This document shows, piece after piece, positions 1 through 8,441 of a stretch of 64,000 bases of DNA. The position numbers and the translations under genes were made by a program. Source of the stretch: Phytohabitans houttuyneae (GTDB lineage: Bacteria; Actinomycetota; Actinomycetes; Mycobacteriales; Micromonosporaceae); contig NZ_BLPF01000005.1 in NCBI RefSeq assembly GCF_011764425.1, forward strand, positions 62,001-126,000, in the 5' to 3' direction. Below the pieces are notes generated by a model that saw nothing but the letters and a program-made list of their open reading frames with translations, had not been told where the DNA came from and did not search any database. Numbering within the stretch: the stretch's first letter is position 1; each line of letters starts with the position of its first letter.

Positions 1-647
1 TGCCTGCGGTGCCGCCTCACCCTTCGCGGTCGCCCAGTTCTACCCAGGAGCCCGTTCCGGCAGATCTTGGCAAGTTGGCGTCGAAATGGCGCGCAAACTC
101 ACCAAGATTTCGAAGCTGAAACCGCCTGCGCCTGATCGGTAGTCACAGACCGCGACGGCGGCGTCGAACTGCGAGTGGATTCGCGCACTCCAGCCTCAAA
201 AGATCTGCAGAAGCACGGGTAGGGGACGATCAGACGTGTGGGGGAGCAATCCCAACTCTGAAGGTCGAGACGCACCAACTCACCAAGATTTCGACTGCGG
301 CGCTGCTTGCGTCCAACGGATGGTCACTGACGGTAGTAAAGCCATCCGCGACGGCGCTGCGGCGTCCGCCGCCGTGAGCGCGGGACCAGCGACCTGGACA
401 CGCGCCATCCCGGCAGGGCTAGGCGCATTGCTGCCACCAGATCGGTAGCGTCCGCCGCGGCTCGCCGCATACCCGCGGACCGTGCGCGCGGCCGGCCTTG
501 GTGTGCAAACGCGGAGGGTGAGGCCGCGGGAGCAACGGTCCGGACCACCGCGGACATCGCGGCAGCTCGCATCCGCTTCGGGTTGGATCTGGAAGGCCAC
601 CCCGGAGATCTCCACTGGGGGCGGCCACCCGCGGGCCCGCGGTGGCG
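1..647. other. gene-free left edge with decayed short repeats
   Basis: No open frame here looks like a protein; the candidate frames are arginine/proline-rich composition artefacts. The stretch holds an 18-bp direct repeat (aactcaccaagatttcga at 96-113 and 277-294). The first copy has an imperfect inverted partner at 61-79. A longer element at 511-576 recurs 45 kb away. This looks like intergenic repeat debris. Any gene left of base 1 cannot be seen. Confidence 0.6.
511..576. repeat. dispersed repeat, copy 1 of 2
   Basis: The first 38 bases (511-548) are identical to 45866-45903, and similarity continues with substitutions to 576 (to 45931 in the other copy). Both copies lie in gene-free DNA and in the same orientation. 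There are no terminal inverted repeats or coding capacity, so it is a short interspersed element of unknown type. Confidence 0.8.
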
Positions 648-1016
648 TCAGGCGCGGCGCTGGGCCGGGATCGGTGTGTACGCGAGGTGGCAGACGGCGA
701 GCAGCCGGGTCAGCACCCAGTCGACGCCGGCCGACCAGTCGATCGGTCCCTCGGGAAGGCGCCAGCCGTGCTCCGCGGCCGCGTCGCGGACGCCCTCGGC
801 GTAGCCCGCCAGGTGCACCGGCGTCAGCGGCCGCAGGTCGCCCAGCAGGCTGTCGCGGATCGCCGCCGCGTGCTGGTCGATTGCGGCGAGCAGGCCGGGG
901 TGGCGGGCGGCGGCCTCGAGGCCGGACGTGCCGAACGCCGACATCATCCCGTTGATCTCGGAACGTGCCGAACGCGTGGCGGCGCGCGAAGTGAATCCGC
1001 TGAACAGCCCAGTCAT
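648..1016 (-). CDS. small conserved actinobacterial protein, DUF6401-like
   Basis: A 122-residue soluble protein with no signal peptide or membrane segment. Residues about 15-60 form a predicted helical region ending in AAIRDSLL, followed by a conserved-looking LTPVHLAGYAEGVRDAA stretch and a W-containing C-terminus (PIDWSAGVDWVLTRLL). I associate this pattern with the small actinomycete family DUF6401, from memory only; the family has no established function. It stands alone, with no clear Shine-Dalgarno sequence before the ATG. It reads as genuine because its residue composition is balanced, unlike the Arg/Pro-rich overlapping frames. Confidence 0.6.
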   Translation of the reverse strand: MTGLFSGFTSRAATRSARSEINGMMSAFGTSGLEAAARHPGLLAAIDQHAAAIRDSLLGDLRPLTPVHLAGYAEGVRDAAAEHGWRLPEGPIDWSAGVDWVLTRLLAVCHLAYTPIPAQRRA

Positions 1017-1116
1017 GGGGATCGACGCTAGCCGGGCTCCGGCGGGCCAGCCTCAACCGGTCGGCTGATTATTGGGGACGCCTGCGGGGTTGAGACCGAT
1101 GTCACGCGGAGTGAGG

Positions 1117-1386
1117 TTACTCTGTGGCAGGGCGTCGTCGCATGGAGTCATCGGCCATGATGACCGTTGCGACCATCACGGCGACGACGATGCTGAACAA
1201 CCACGAGTCGTCGGGCAGCACCTTCGCGGCGACGGGTGCCTGGAGCGCGACGAGGACGAAGCCCAGCCAAGCGAGCTGGCGCTGGCGCGGGGTCAGGAAG
1301 CCGGTGGCTTGAGGAGCACGGCGCATCCGGACAGTTTTGCGCGATGCGCCCCGATCGCCCGTCGGACGTTCGGCTGATGTTGTCAT
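1117..1386 (-). CDS. small two-helix membrane protein, unknown function
   Basis: About 89 residues. Two hydrophobic segments are visible (LAWLGFVLVALQAPVAAKV, then a stretch with FSIVVAVMVATVIM) separated by a short polar turn, preceded by a basic N-terminus (FLTPRQRQ). It is probably a small inner-membrane protein. The start is uncertain: ATG codons at 1386 and 1326 are both possible and neither has a good ribosome binding site. It is divergent from the MFS gene at 1473. I do not recognise a named family. Confidence 0.45.
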   Translation of the reverse strand: MTTSAERPTGDRGASRKTVRMRRAPQATGFLTPRQRQLAWLGFVLVALQAPVAAKVLPDDSWLFSIVVAVMVATVIMADDSMRRRPATE

Positions 1387-1472
1387 GTTCGTCCGGTTTG
1401 GACGGCCGGGCATCGGCGCGGATCGTCCAAGATCCGGAGGGCGCCGGCGCCGACTTAAGATCGGTTCTCGTG

Positions 1473-2672
1473 ATGCGTACCCGCGGGGGCATGCTGCTCC
1501 TGGCCTACTTCGCCTTCATCAGCCTCGGGCTGCCCGACGGCCTGCTCGGTGTGGGCTGGCCCTCGATCAGCGAGGAGTTCGACGTGCCCCGCGAGACGGT
1601 GGGCGTGTTGCTCACCGTGGGGACGGTCGGATACCTGACATCGAGCGTGGCGGCCGGGTTCACGATCGCGCGGCTGGGCGTGGGACGGCTGCTCGCCGGC
1701 AGCACCGCGCTGTGTGCGATCAGCCTCGCCGCGTACGCGGTCTCCCCGGCCCTCGCCGTCATGGTCGCGTTCGCGCTGGTGCTCGGCCTCGGCGGCGGCG
1801 CGATCGACTCGGGCCTCAACGCCTACGCGGCCGCGGCCTTCGGGCCCCGCCACATGAACTGGCTGCACGCCTTCTTCGGCCTCGGCGTCGCCATCGGCCC
1901 GCTGATCATGACCACGGCGCTCTCCGCGGGCCTGTCCTGGCGATGGGGGTACGGCGTGGTCGCGAGCGCCCAGGTGATCCTCGCCACCGCCTTCGTCCTC
2001 ACGGTCAACCGCTGGGCGGTGCACCGGCCGTCCCAGGTCGACGTGCCCGCGCCACCCGCTGTGCCGATCCGCGCCACGCTCGTGATTCCGGCGGTCTGGC
2101 TGGGCGCGCTCGCCTTCGCCGTGTACGTGGCGGTCGAGGTGGCGGCCGGCCTGTGGGCGTACACGCTGCTGACCGAGGGGCGGGGGCTCAGCGACGCGGT
2201 GGCCGGTGTCTGCGTCTCCGGGTACTGGGCCTGTCTCTTCCTCGGCCGCGTCGTGCAGGGCGTGGTCGCCGAGCGGGTGGGCAGCGGCCAGGTGCTGTGG
2301 GCCAGCCTCGCCGGCATGGCCGGTGGCGCGGTGCTCGTCGCGCTCCCGGCGCCGGGCTGGGTGGCGGTGCTCGGCCTCGGCATCATCGGCTTCTCGGCCG
2401 CGCCGGTCTTCCCGCTGATGACGCTGATGACCTCGGACCGGGTGGGTGAGGCGCACACCGACCGGACGATCGGGGTACAGCTTGGCGGCTCGGCTCTCGG
2501 CGGCGCGCTCCTGCCCGGCCTCGTCGGCATCCTGATCAGCCGGATCGACGTGGAGGCGCTCGGTCCGTCACTCGTCGTGATGTGCCTGCTGCTGATGGCC
2601 CTGTACGCGGCGTCGTCCCGCCGCCGGGCAGGCGACGGGACGACAGAAACCGCTGTTACGGCTCAGACCTGA
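1473..2672 (+). CDS. MFS transporter
   Basis: A 399-residue major facilitator superfamily permease with about 12 hydrophobic segments. It opens directly with a transmembrane helix (MLLLAYFAFISLGLPDGLLG), typical of the FucP/YbjJ-like sugar or drug permease branch. ATG 1473 was chosen because the reading frame upstream becomes polar and arginine-rich; a GTG sits just before at 1470. The N- and C-terminal halves are separated by a cytoplasmic stretch near residue 190 (NRWAVHRPSQVDVPAPP). The substrate cannot be told from sequence. The 3' end overlaps the convergent SRPBCC gene by 10 bp. Confidence 0.85.
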   Translation: MRTRGGMLLLAYFAFISLGLPDGLLGVGWPSISEEFDVPRETVGVLLTVGTVGYLTSSVAAGFTIARLGVGRLLAGSTALCAISLAAYAVSPALAVMVAFALVLGLGGGAIDSGLNAYAAAAFGPRHMNWLHAFFGLGVAIGPLIMTTALSAGLSWRWGYGVVASAQVILATAFVLTVNRWAVHRPSQVDVPAPPAVPIRATLVIPAVWLGALAFAVYVAVEVAAGLWAYTLLTEGRGLSDAVAGVCVSGYWACLFLGRVVQGVVAERVGSGQVLWASLAGMAGGAVLVALPAPGWVAVLGLGIIGFSAAPVFPLMTLMTSDRVGEAHTDRTIGVQLGGSALGGALLPGLVGILISRIDVEALGPSLVVMCLLLMALYAASSRRRAGDGTTETAVTAQT

Positions 2673-3109
2673 CCGCGCCAGGCGCCGGTCTCCTGATCGC
2701 GGTTCTCGATGAACTCCTTGAACCGCTTGAGGTCACCCTTCACGCGGTGGGTCACCGCGCCGAGCTTGTCGGCCGCCTTCTCCAGCGCGCCGTCCGGCTC
2801 GAACTCCATCTGGGCCGTGACCCGGCTGTGGTCGTCGTCGAGCCGGTGGAAGGTCACCACACCGGCCTGCCGGGTGCCCTCGGTCGAGGTCCAGGCCACC
2901 CGCTCGTCGGGGATCTGCTCGGTGATCCGGGCGTCGAACTCGCGCTTGACGCCAGCGATCTCCGTCTTCCAGTGGGTCATGGTGTCCGACAGTTGCCGGA
3001 CTTCCTGGACGCCTTCCATGAAGCGGGGGAACTCTTCGAACTGGGTCCATTGGTTGTAAGCGGTCCGCACCGGTACCGCCACGTCAACCGATTCGGTCAC
3101 ACCACCCAT
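2663..3109 (-). CDS. SRPBCC-fold (cyclase/dehydrase-like) protein
   Basis: A 148-residue protein matching the START/Bet v1-like SRPBCC fold. The N-terminal strand and helix VPVRTAYNQWTQFEEFPRFM are typical of the polyketide cyclase/dehydrase-type subfamily, and a C-terminal amphipathic helix closes the lipid- or ligand-binding pocket. It is the last gene of a three-gene operon (YihY, DUF2795, SRPBCC) with about 9-bp spacings. With a membrane protein upstream, a stress or envelope role is plausible, but the ligand is unknown. Confidence 0.85.
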   Translation of the reverse strand: MGGVTESVDVAVPVRTAYNQWTQFEEFPRFMEGVQEVRQLSDTMTHWKTEIAGVKREFDARITEQIPDERVAWTSTEGTRQAGVVTFHRLDDDHSRVTAQMEFEPDGALEKAADKLGAVTHRVKGDLKRFKEFIENRDQETGAWRGQV

Positions 3110-3118
3110 TGGGTCCTC

Positions 3119-3529
3119 CTACCACCGTGTCGTCTCGTTCGCGTGCCCGAGTACGGCCCACACCTCGGACACGGTCTCGAACGTGCGGCCAGCCGGCAGG
3201 CGGGCCAACTCGTCGAGCACTTCGTCCGGTGCGTGGTTCTTCTCCGCCGTACGCCGCAGGGCCTCGCGTTCGGCGGGCAGTGCGGACAGGTCGATGTACC
3301 GACCCAGCTCGCTGCGCTGCTCCACCTCTTCGCTCGTCATGCCCTGCGGGACCCCCGAGCGGCGGTCTCCCGCCGGCACCTCGGTGGCCTCGGGCTGGTC
3401 TTCGCCGGCCGGTTCCGGCTCACGCCACTCCTCGGCCCGCGATCCGGCCACGCCCTGGACAGTGCCCCGCACTTCGCGGGCCATCTCGTCGTCCAGGCGC
3501 GGACCGTGCTTGCTGTTTCCCCGTTCCAT
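3119..3529 (-). CDS. DUF2795 domain protein
   Basis: A 136-residue protein. The first 60 residues are polar and probably disordered. The C-terminal half (residues about 70-133) shows the DUF2795 pattern, with a helix pair around YIDLSALPAEREAL and the terminal LPAGRTFETVSEVWAVLG. The family is frequent in actinomycetes and has no established biochemical function. It lies between yihY and the SRPBCC gene with 9-bp gaps, so it is surely co-transcribed with them. Confidence 0.8.
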   Translation of the reverse strand: MERGNSKHGPRLDDEMAREVRGTVQGVAGSRAEEWREPEPAGEDQPEATEVPAGDRRSGVPQGMTSEEVEQRSELGRYIDLSALPAEREALRRTAEKNHAPDEVLDELARLPAGRTFETVSEVWAVLGHANETTRW

Positions 3530-3538
3530 ATGTTCGTC

Positions 3539-4483
3539 CTACCCCTCGTCGGGGGAGGCAAACACCTCGCCGTCCTCCTGCGCCTTCTCCGGCATCGCCA
3601 CCTTGCGGGACTCCGCGTTGATCTCCACGCCGAGCAGGACCGCGCAGTTCGAGAGGTACAGCCAGACCAGGAACGCGATGACACCGCCGAGGGTGCCGTA
3701 CGTGCCCCGGTACGAGCTGAAGTTGGCCACGTAGAGCCCGAAGCCGAACGACGCGATGGCCCACACGACAAGCGTCACGGCGCCGCCGATAGTGATCCAC
3801 CGGAAGCGCGGCTGCTCGACGTCCGGCGCGATCCAGAACATCAGCCCGAGCAGCGCCATCACGATCAGGATGAGGACCGGCCACTTCACGATCGACCAGG
3901 TCATGCGCGCGCCGTCGCCGACGCCCAGCGCGTTGCCGATCGCGTCGGTGACCGGGCCGCTCACGATGAGCATCACCGCCACCATCGCGAGCAGTACCAG
4001 CGCGGCCGCGGTGATCAGCAGCTGGAGCGGGCGCAGCTTGTAGAACTTGCGGCTCTCGTCGACCTCGTAGATCGCGTTCGACGCGCGGGTGAACGCGCCG
4101 ATGTAGCCGGACGCGGACCAGAGCGCACCGATGATGCCGAAGCTCAGCAGCACGCTCGCCGAGCCCTGGCTGGTGACCGCGCGGATCTGGTCAATGACGC
4201 TCTGGTTCTGGACGATTGAACCGGCGCCGAGGTCGGTGGCGATCTCCACAATCGTGTCGACGGTGCGCTGGCCCTCGGAGACAAGGCCGACGAGCGCCAC
4301 GATCACGATCATCGCGGGGAAGAGGGCGAGCACACCGTAGTACGTCAGGGCCGCGGCCCAGTCCGTGCAGTTGTCGTCCATGAACTCGCGTACCGCGCGG
4401 ACGAACACGCCCCGCCAGGTCGCGAACGATGCCCGCGAAGGTCTGCGGGCGGGGGTGGAGGCGGATGCCGCGGTTGACGCCAT
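3539..4483 (-). CDS. YihY/BrkB family inner-membrane protein
   Basis: A 314-residue membrane protein. After a basic, alanine-rich N-terminus it has the family signature NCTDWAAALTYYGVLALFPAMI (residues about 40-60), and about six transmembrane helices follow. Other conserved motifs are WSASGYIGAFTRASNAIYEV and GTYGTLGGVIAFLVWLYLSN. The C-terminus is charged and cytoplasmic. The family was once called ribonuclease BN by mistake; it is now treated as membrane transport-like with uncertain function. It heads the operon with the DUF2795 and SRPBCC genes. The divergent chaB gene lies 104 bp away. Confidence 0.9.
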   Translation of the reverse strand: MASTAASASTPARRPSRASFATWRGVFVRAVREFMDDNCTDWAAALTYYGVLALFPAMIVIVALVGLVSEGQRTVDTIVEIATDLGAGSIVQNQSVIDQIRAVTSQGSASVLLSFGIIGALWSASGYIGAFTRASNAIYEVDESRKFYKLRPLQLLITAAALVLLAMVAVMLIVSGPVTDAIGNALGVGDGARMTWSIVKWPVLILIVMALLGLMFWIAPDVEQPRFRWITIGGAVTLVVWAIASFGFGLYVANFSSYRGTYGTLGGVIAFLVWLYLSNCAVLLGVEINAESRKVAMPEKAQEDGEVFASPDEG

Positions 4484-4587
4484 GCCCGCCTCTACCCGCG
4501 CTGTGACGTGGGCAAACGTTTGTCTGCCCGGACGGTGGGTAGGGGGTCCTGACGGCTCTCAAGGAACGCGTTCAGAAGGAGGCAGCG

Positions 4588-4989
4588 ATGCCGGCACGCG
4601 AGGACATGCCCAGCACGATCCGGCGCTCCCCGAAGAAAGCGCAGGACACCTGGGCGAAGACCCACGACTCGGCGGTCGAGACGTACGGCGAGGGTGAGCG
4701 GTCACACCGCACGGCGTTCGCCGCCCTGAAACACTCGTTCGAGAAGGTCGGCGACCACTGGGAGCCGAAGGAGAGCAAAGGGCCGAGCGACGCGCAGGCC
4801 GAACGCTCGTACGGTGACAAGCCCGCGCCGACCGCGGGCGGCGTCGACGCGAACGCCTCCAAGGAGCACCTGATGGAGATCGCGCGGAAGCTCGACGTTC
4901 CCGGCCGCTCCCGGATGAACAAGGCCGACCTCGTCGCCGCCATCGAAAAGGCCAACAACCGCCAAACGGCCAAGGCCCGCCAGCGGTAG
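4588..4989 (+). CDS. ChaB family protein
   Basis: A 133-residue protein. Residues 1-60 match the ChaB domain (MPSTIRRSPKKAQDTWAKTHDSA, a C-terminal helix with AFAALKHSFEKVGDHW). Residues about 95-128 form a second small domain resembling a Rho N-terminal/SAP-like helix-turn-helix (KEHLMEIARKLDVPGRSRMN). E. coli ChaB is linked to the cation transporter ChaA; in actinomycetes this two-domain form is common and uncharacterised. A strong AAGGAGG lies just upstream of the ATG, supporting the start. Confidence 0.85.
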   Translation: MPAREDMPSTIRRSPKKAQDTWAKTHDSAVETYGEGERSHRTAFAALKHSFEKVGDHWEPKESKGPSDAQAERSYGDKPAPTAGGVDANASKEHLMEIARKLDVPGRSRMNKADLVAAIEKANNRQTAKARQR

Positions 4990-4998
4990 CTTGCTGGT

Positions 4999-6600
4999 GT
5001 GAGCGCCGTGGACGCAGCGGCCGTGGACGCGGTCGTCATCGGCGCGGGGCACAACGGCCTCGTCGCCGCAAACCTGCTGGCCGACGCCGGGTGGGACGTG
5101 GTCGTGCTGGAGGCCACCGCCGCGCCCGGCGGGGCCATCCGGTCCGCCGGGGTCACCGCCCCCGGCTACCTCAGCGACCTTTACAGCTCCTTCTACCCGC
5201 TCGGGTACGCGTCGCCGGTCATGCGCGCGCTCGGCCTCACCGAGCACGGGCTGTCCTGGCGGCACGCACCCGACGTGCTCACCCATCTGCTGCCCGACGG
5301 GCGCGCGGCCCGGCTCAACCGGGTGCCGGAGACCACCGCCGCCTCCGTCGAGGAGTTCGCGCCGGGCGATGGGGAGCGCTGGCTCGCGGCGTACAGCGAG
5401 TGGCTTTCGGTCTCCGCGCCGATGCTGGACACGCTCTTCACGCCGTTTCCGCCCGTGCGCGGCGGCGCGGCGCTGCTCGCCCGGCTCCGGCCGGCCGGTG
5501 CGCTGCGCCTGGCCCGCCGGCTCATCCTGCCCAGCCGCAGGCTCGGCCGTGAGATCTTCCGCGGCGAGGGCGCCCAACTGCTGCTGGCCGGGTGCGCGCT
5601 GCACACCGACCTGTCCGCCGAGGACGCCGGCAGCGGCGTGTACGGATGGTTGCTGGCGATGCTCGGCCAGGAGTTCGGCTGGCCGGTGCCCGAGGGCGGC
5701 GCGCAGCGCATCACCGACGCGCTCGTCGCGCGGCTGCGGACAAGGGGCGGACACATCGAGTACGGTGCGCGCGCTTATCGCGTCATCACCGCCCGCGGCC
5801 GCGCGCTCGGCGTGTCCACGACGGGTGGCCGCCGGTGGCGGGCCCGCCGCGCGGTGCTCGCCGACGTTCCTGCGCCCGCGCTCTACCTCGACCTGGTCGG
5901 CGCCGCCGTGCTGCCGCCGAGGCTCGTCGAGGATCTGGCCCACTTCCAGTGGGACGGCTCGACGGTCAAAGTGGACTGGGCGCTGTCCGGGCCGGTGCCG
6001 TGGAAGAACCCCGCCGCGGCCGGCGCCGGCACCATCCACCTAGGTGCCGACTTGGACGGCCTGACCCGGTACGCGGCGGCGCTGACCACCGGCGAGGTGC
6101 CGCACGACCCGTTCCTCCTGGTGGGGCAGATGAGCACCGCCGACCCCTCGCGCTCGCCGGCCGGCACCGAGTCGCTGTGGAGCTACACGCACCTGCCGTT
6201 CCGCCACGAGTGGCCGGCCGATGTGGTGCTGGCCCACGTGGAGCGGATGGAGCGCGCCCTGGAGGAGCACGCGCCAGGCTTCGGCCGGCTCGTCGTGGGC
6301 CGCCACGTGGCTGGCCCCGGCGACCTGGAGCGGGAAAACCCCAGCCTGGTGGGGGGCACGCTGGGCGGCGGCACCTCGGCGGCCCACCAGCAGCTCTTCC
6401 TCCGCCCGATCCCCGGCCTGGGCCGCGCGGACACCCCCGTCGACCGCCTCTACCTGGCCAGCTCGTCGGCGCACCCCGGTGCCGGCGTACACGGCGGTCC
6501 CGGCGCCAACGCCGCCCGCGCCGCCCTGGCCCGCGACCGCTTCCTCACCGGCGACGCCTACCACGCCCTGATAGCCACCGCCCACCGCGCCATCTACTGA
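4999..6600 (+). CDS. NAD(P)/FAD-dependent oxidoreductase, phytoene desaturase-like
   Basis: A 533-residue flavoprotein. The N-terminus has the FAD dinucleotide-binding motif VVIGAGHNGLVAANLL followed by the second ADP-binding strand and VLEATAAPGGAIRS. The C-terminus has the closing FAD motif GVHGGPGANAARAA. This is the CrtI/PYROXD2-like superfamily. No carotenoid genes are nearby, so carotenoid desaturation should not be assumed. It starts with GTG 9 bp after chaB and may be co-transcribed with it. The start could be one of several nearby GTGs. Confidence 0.8.
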   Translation: MSAVDAAAVDAVVIGAGHNGLVAANLLADAGWDVVVLEATAAPGGAIRSAGVTAPGYLSDLYSSFYPLGYASPVMRALGLTEHGLSWRHAPDVLTHLLPDGRAARLNRVPETTAASVEEFAPGDGERWLAAYSEWLSVSAPMLDTLFTPFPPVRGGAALLARLRPAGALRLARRLILPSRRLGREIFRGEGAQLLLAGCALHTDLSAEDAGSGVYGWLLAMLGQEFGWPVPEGGAQRITDALVARLRTRGGHIEYGARAYRVITARGRALGVSTTGGRRWRARRAVLADVPAPALYLDLVGAAVLPPRLVEDLAHFQWDGSTVKVDWALSGPVPWKNPAAAGAGTIHLGADLDGLTRYAAALTTGEVPHDPFLLVGQMSTADPSRSPAGTESLWSYTHLPFRHEWPADVVLAHVERMERALEEHAPGFGRLVVGRHVAGPGDLERENPSLVGGTLGGGTSAAHQQLFLRPIPGLGRADTPVDRLYLASSSAHPGAGVHGGPGANAARAALARDRFLTGDAYHALIATAHRAIY

Positions 6601-6681
6601 CCCCGCGCCCCCTGTGGGCTGTTGATCAGGGAGTTGGTGGGCGTGTCGGCCGGCGTGTCCACCCACGAGGTCCCTGATCAA

Positions 6682-6752
6682 CCGGGAGGGGCGGAGTCAA
6701 CCGGGAGGGGCGGAGTCAACCGGGAGGGGCGGAGTCAACCGGGAGGGGCGGA
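6682..6752. repeat. 19-bp tandem repeat overlapping the 3' end of the GGDEF-EAL gene
   Basis: Three perfect copies of ccgggaggggcggagtcaa (6682-6700, 6701-6719, 6720-6738) and a fourth partial copy to 6752. The reverse-strand stop codon of the GGDEF-EAL gene (6735-6737) lies inside the third copy, so the last residues of that protein are repeat-encoded. The neighbouring 6601-6681 stretch holds nothing recognisable except two similar gttgatcagggag/ccctgatcaac-type halves. Confidence 0.9.
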
Positions 6753-8441
6753 GGCGGGGCGGCCTAGGAGCCAGCCCTGGCCCAGGTCGCAGCCGAGCTC
6801 CCGCAGGCGGGTGCGCTGGCGTTCGGTCTCGATGCCCTCTGCGGTCACCGTCAGGCGCAGGGTGTGGCCCAGGTGGATCAGTGCGGCCAGCACGGCCTCG
6901 TCGGTGCGGCTTGTCGCGCTGTCGCCGTCGAGGCCGGCCACGAAGGAGCCGGCCAGCTTGATGGCGTGCACGGGCAGCCGGCGCAGATAGGACAGTCCAC
7001 AGTAGCCGGTGCCGAAGTCGTCCAGCGCCACGCGCACGGCCATGCCGGCCAGCGCCCGCACGTTGTCCACGGCCTCGCCCTCGGCGGTCATCGCCGCGTG
7101 CTCGGTGATCTCGAGCTGGAGCCGGTGCGGCGGGAGGCCGACGCGGTCGAGGACGACGGCGACCTCGGCCGCGAGGCCCGGGTGGCAGAGCTGGCGCGCG
7201 GCCAGGTTGACGCTCACGAAAGGCGGCTCGCCGCCGTCGCCGTGCCACCGCACGGCCTGGCGGCAGGCCAGCTCCAGCAGGTGCATGCCGAGCGGGAGGA
7301 TGAAGCCGGAGTCTTCGGCGAGCCCGATGAAGCGGTCGGGGGCCAGCTCTCCCAGCTCGGGGTGGTCCCACCGCGCCAGGCTCTCCACGCCCACCACCCG
7401 GCCCGTGGCGAGGTCCACCATCGGCTGGTAGGCCAGCCCGAACTCGCCGCGGGCCAGCGCGGCCGGCATCTCGGCGGACAGCCGGTAACGGGCCACCGCA
7501 CTCGCGTTGCGCGCCTCGTCGAAGAAGCGCCACCGGTCGCGACCCTCCACTTTGGCCCAGTGCAGCGCCATGGCGGCGGCACGCAGCGCGTCGGCCGGGT
7601 CGCCCTCGGCGACGGAGCGCTCCACGACGCCCGCGCTGGCGGACATCGGCAACTCGTGACCGTCCACTTCAAACGGTGTGCGCAGTGCCACCAACGCCCG
7701 ATCGGCCGGCTTGATGGCGTCTTCCGGCTCCGCCGTGCCACGGATCAGCAGCGCGAACTCGTCGCCGCCGAGGTGGCAGGCGACCGCGCCGGGCACCTCG
7801 GCGAGGCGGGCGGCGGCCGCGGTGAGGAGGCGGTCGCCGGCCGCGTAGCCGAGGCTGTTGTTGACGGCGCCGAAGCGGTCGAGGGCGATCAGGCAGACGC
7901 CGAAGCGCTCCGGTGCGGCCGGGTCGGTGCGCAGGTCGTCCAGCCACCGGCTGAGCTGGGTGCGGTTGGGCAGGCCGGTGAGCGAGTCGTGCAGCAGCGT
8001 GTGGCGCAACCGCTCCTCGCTGCGGCGCAGGGCGATCTCCGCCTCCGAGCGTGCGGCGATGTCGGCCCGGCGCACCGCCTCCTGCCGGTCGAGCGTGTGG
8101 TCGTGCAGCGCCGTCGCGTATCCCATCGACAGCGCCTCGACAAGCGCGGTGACCCGCTCGCGACCGACCACACCGGACAGCTCCAATGTGGAGAGAAGCC
8201 GGGTGGACAGCTCGGTGATCGTGCGCCCGAGCGCCTCGGGCGCGATCTCCTCGGTGCTGGCCAGGTCGACGCCGACCCGGTAGCCGACCGCCGGGTCGAA
8301 CCGCTCGGCGACCAGCGCGGACGCGATCCGCTTGGTCAGGTCGAGGAAGTACGCGTCACGCTCCGCGCCGGACAGCAGTACGTAGCTGGCATCGTGGACC
8401 GAGCGGCCCCACGCCAGAGCGAACCGCTCGATGGGTGTCAT
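6735..8441 (-). CDS. GGDEF-EAL domain protein (cyclic-di-GMP turnover)
   Basis: A 568-residue cytoplasmic protein. Residues 1-130 are a helical sensor region without membrane segments. Residues about 135-290 are a GGDEF domain with an intact active site (HLGGDEFALL). The rest is an EAL phosphodiesterase domain. The EAL signature reads ESLARW, keeping the metal-binding Glu. Other catalytic motifs are present: SVNLAARQL, LEITEHA, LDDFGTGY, TAEGIE and the final GQGWLLGRP. The Lys of KxD is present as IKLAGSF, lacking the Asp. Both synthesis and hydrolysis of cyclic-di-GMP are possible. ATG 8441 overlaps the upstream methyltransferase stop in an ATGA, implying translational coupling. Confidence 0.9.
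   Translation of the reverse strand: MTPIERFALAWGRSVHDASYVLLSGAERDAYFLDLTKRIASALVAERFDPAVGYRVGVDLASTEEIAPEALGRTITELSTRLLSTLELSGVVGRERVTALVEALSMGYATALHDHTLDRQEAVRRADIAARSEAEIALRRSEERLRHTLLHDSLTGLPNRTQLSRWLDDLRTDPAAPERFGVCLIALDRFGAVNNSLGYAAGDRLLTAAAARLAEVPGAVACHLGGDEFALLIRGTAEPEDAIKPADRALVALRTPFEVDGHELPMSASAGVVERSVAEGDPADALRAAAMALHWAKVEGRDRWRFFDEARNASAVARYRLSAEMPAALARGEFGLAYQPMVDLATGRVVGVESLARWDHPELGELAPDRFIGLAEDSGFILPLGMHLLELACRQAVRWHGDGGEPPFVSVNLAARQLCHPGLAAEVAVVLDRVGLPPHRLQLEITEHAAMTAEGEAVDNVRALAGMAVRVALDDFGTGYCGLSYLRRLPVHAIKLAGSFVAGLDGDSATSRTDEAVLAALIHLGHTLRLTVTAEGIETERQRTRLRELGCDLGQGWLLGRPASAPPG

Noticed and set aside
4999-6600. The FAD enzyme as a carotenoid phytoene desaturase
   Set aside because: Only superfamily motifs support this, and no phytoene synthase or other carotenoid gene is nearby.
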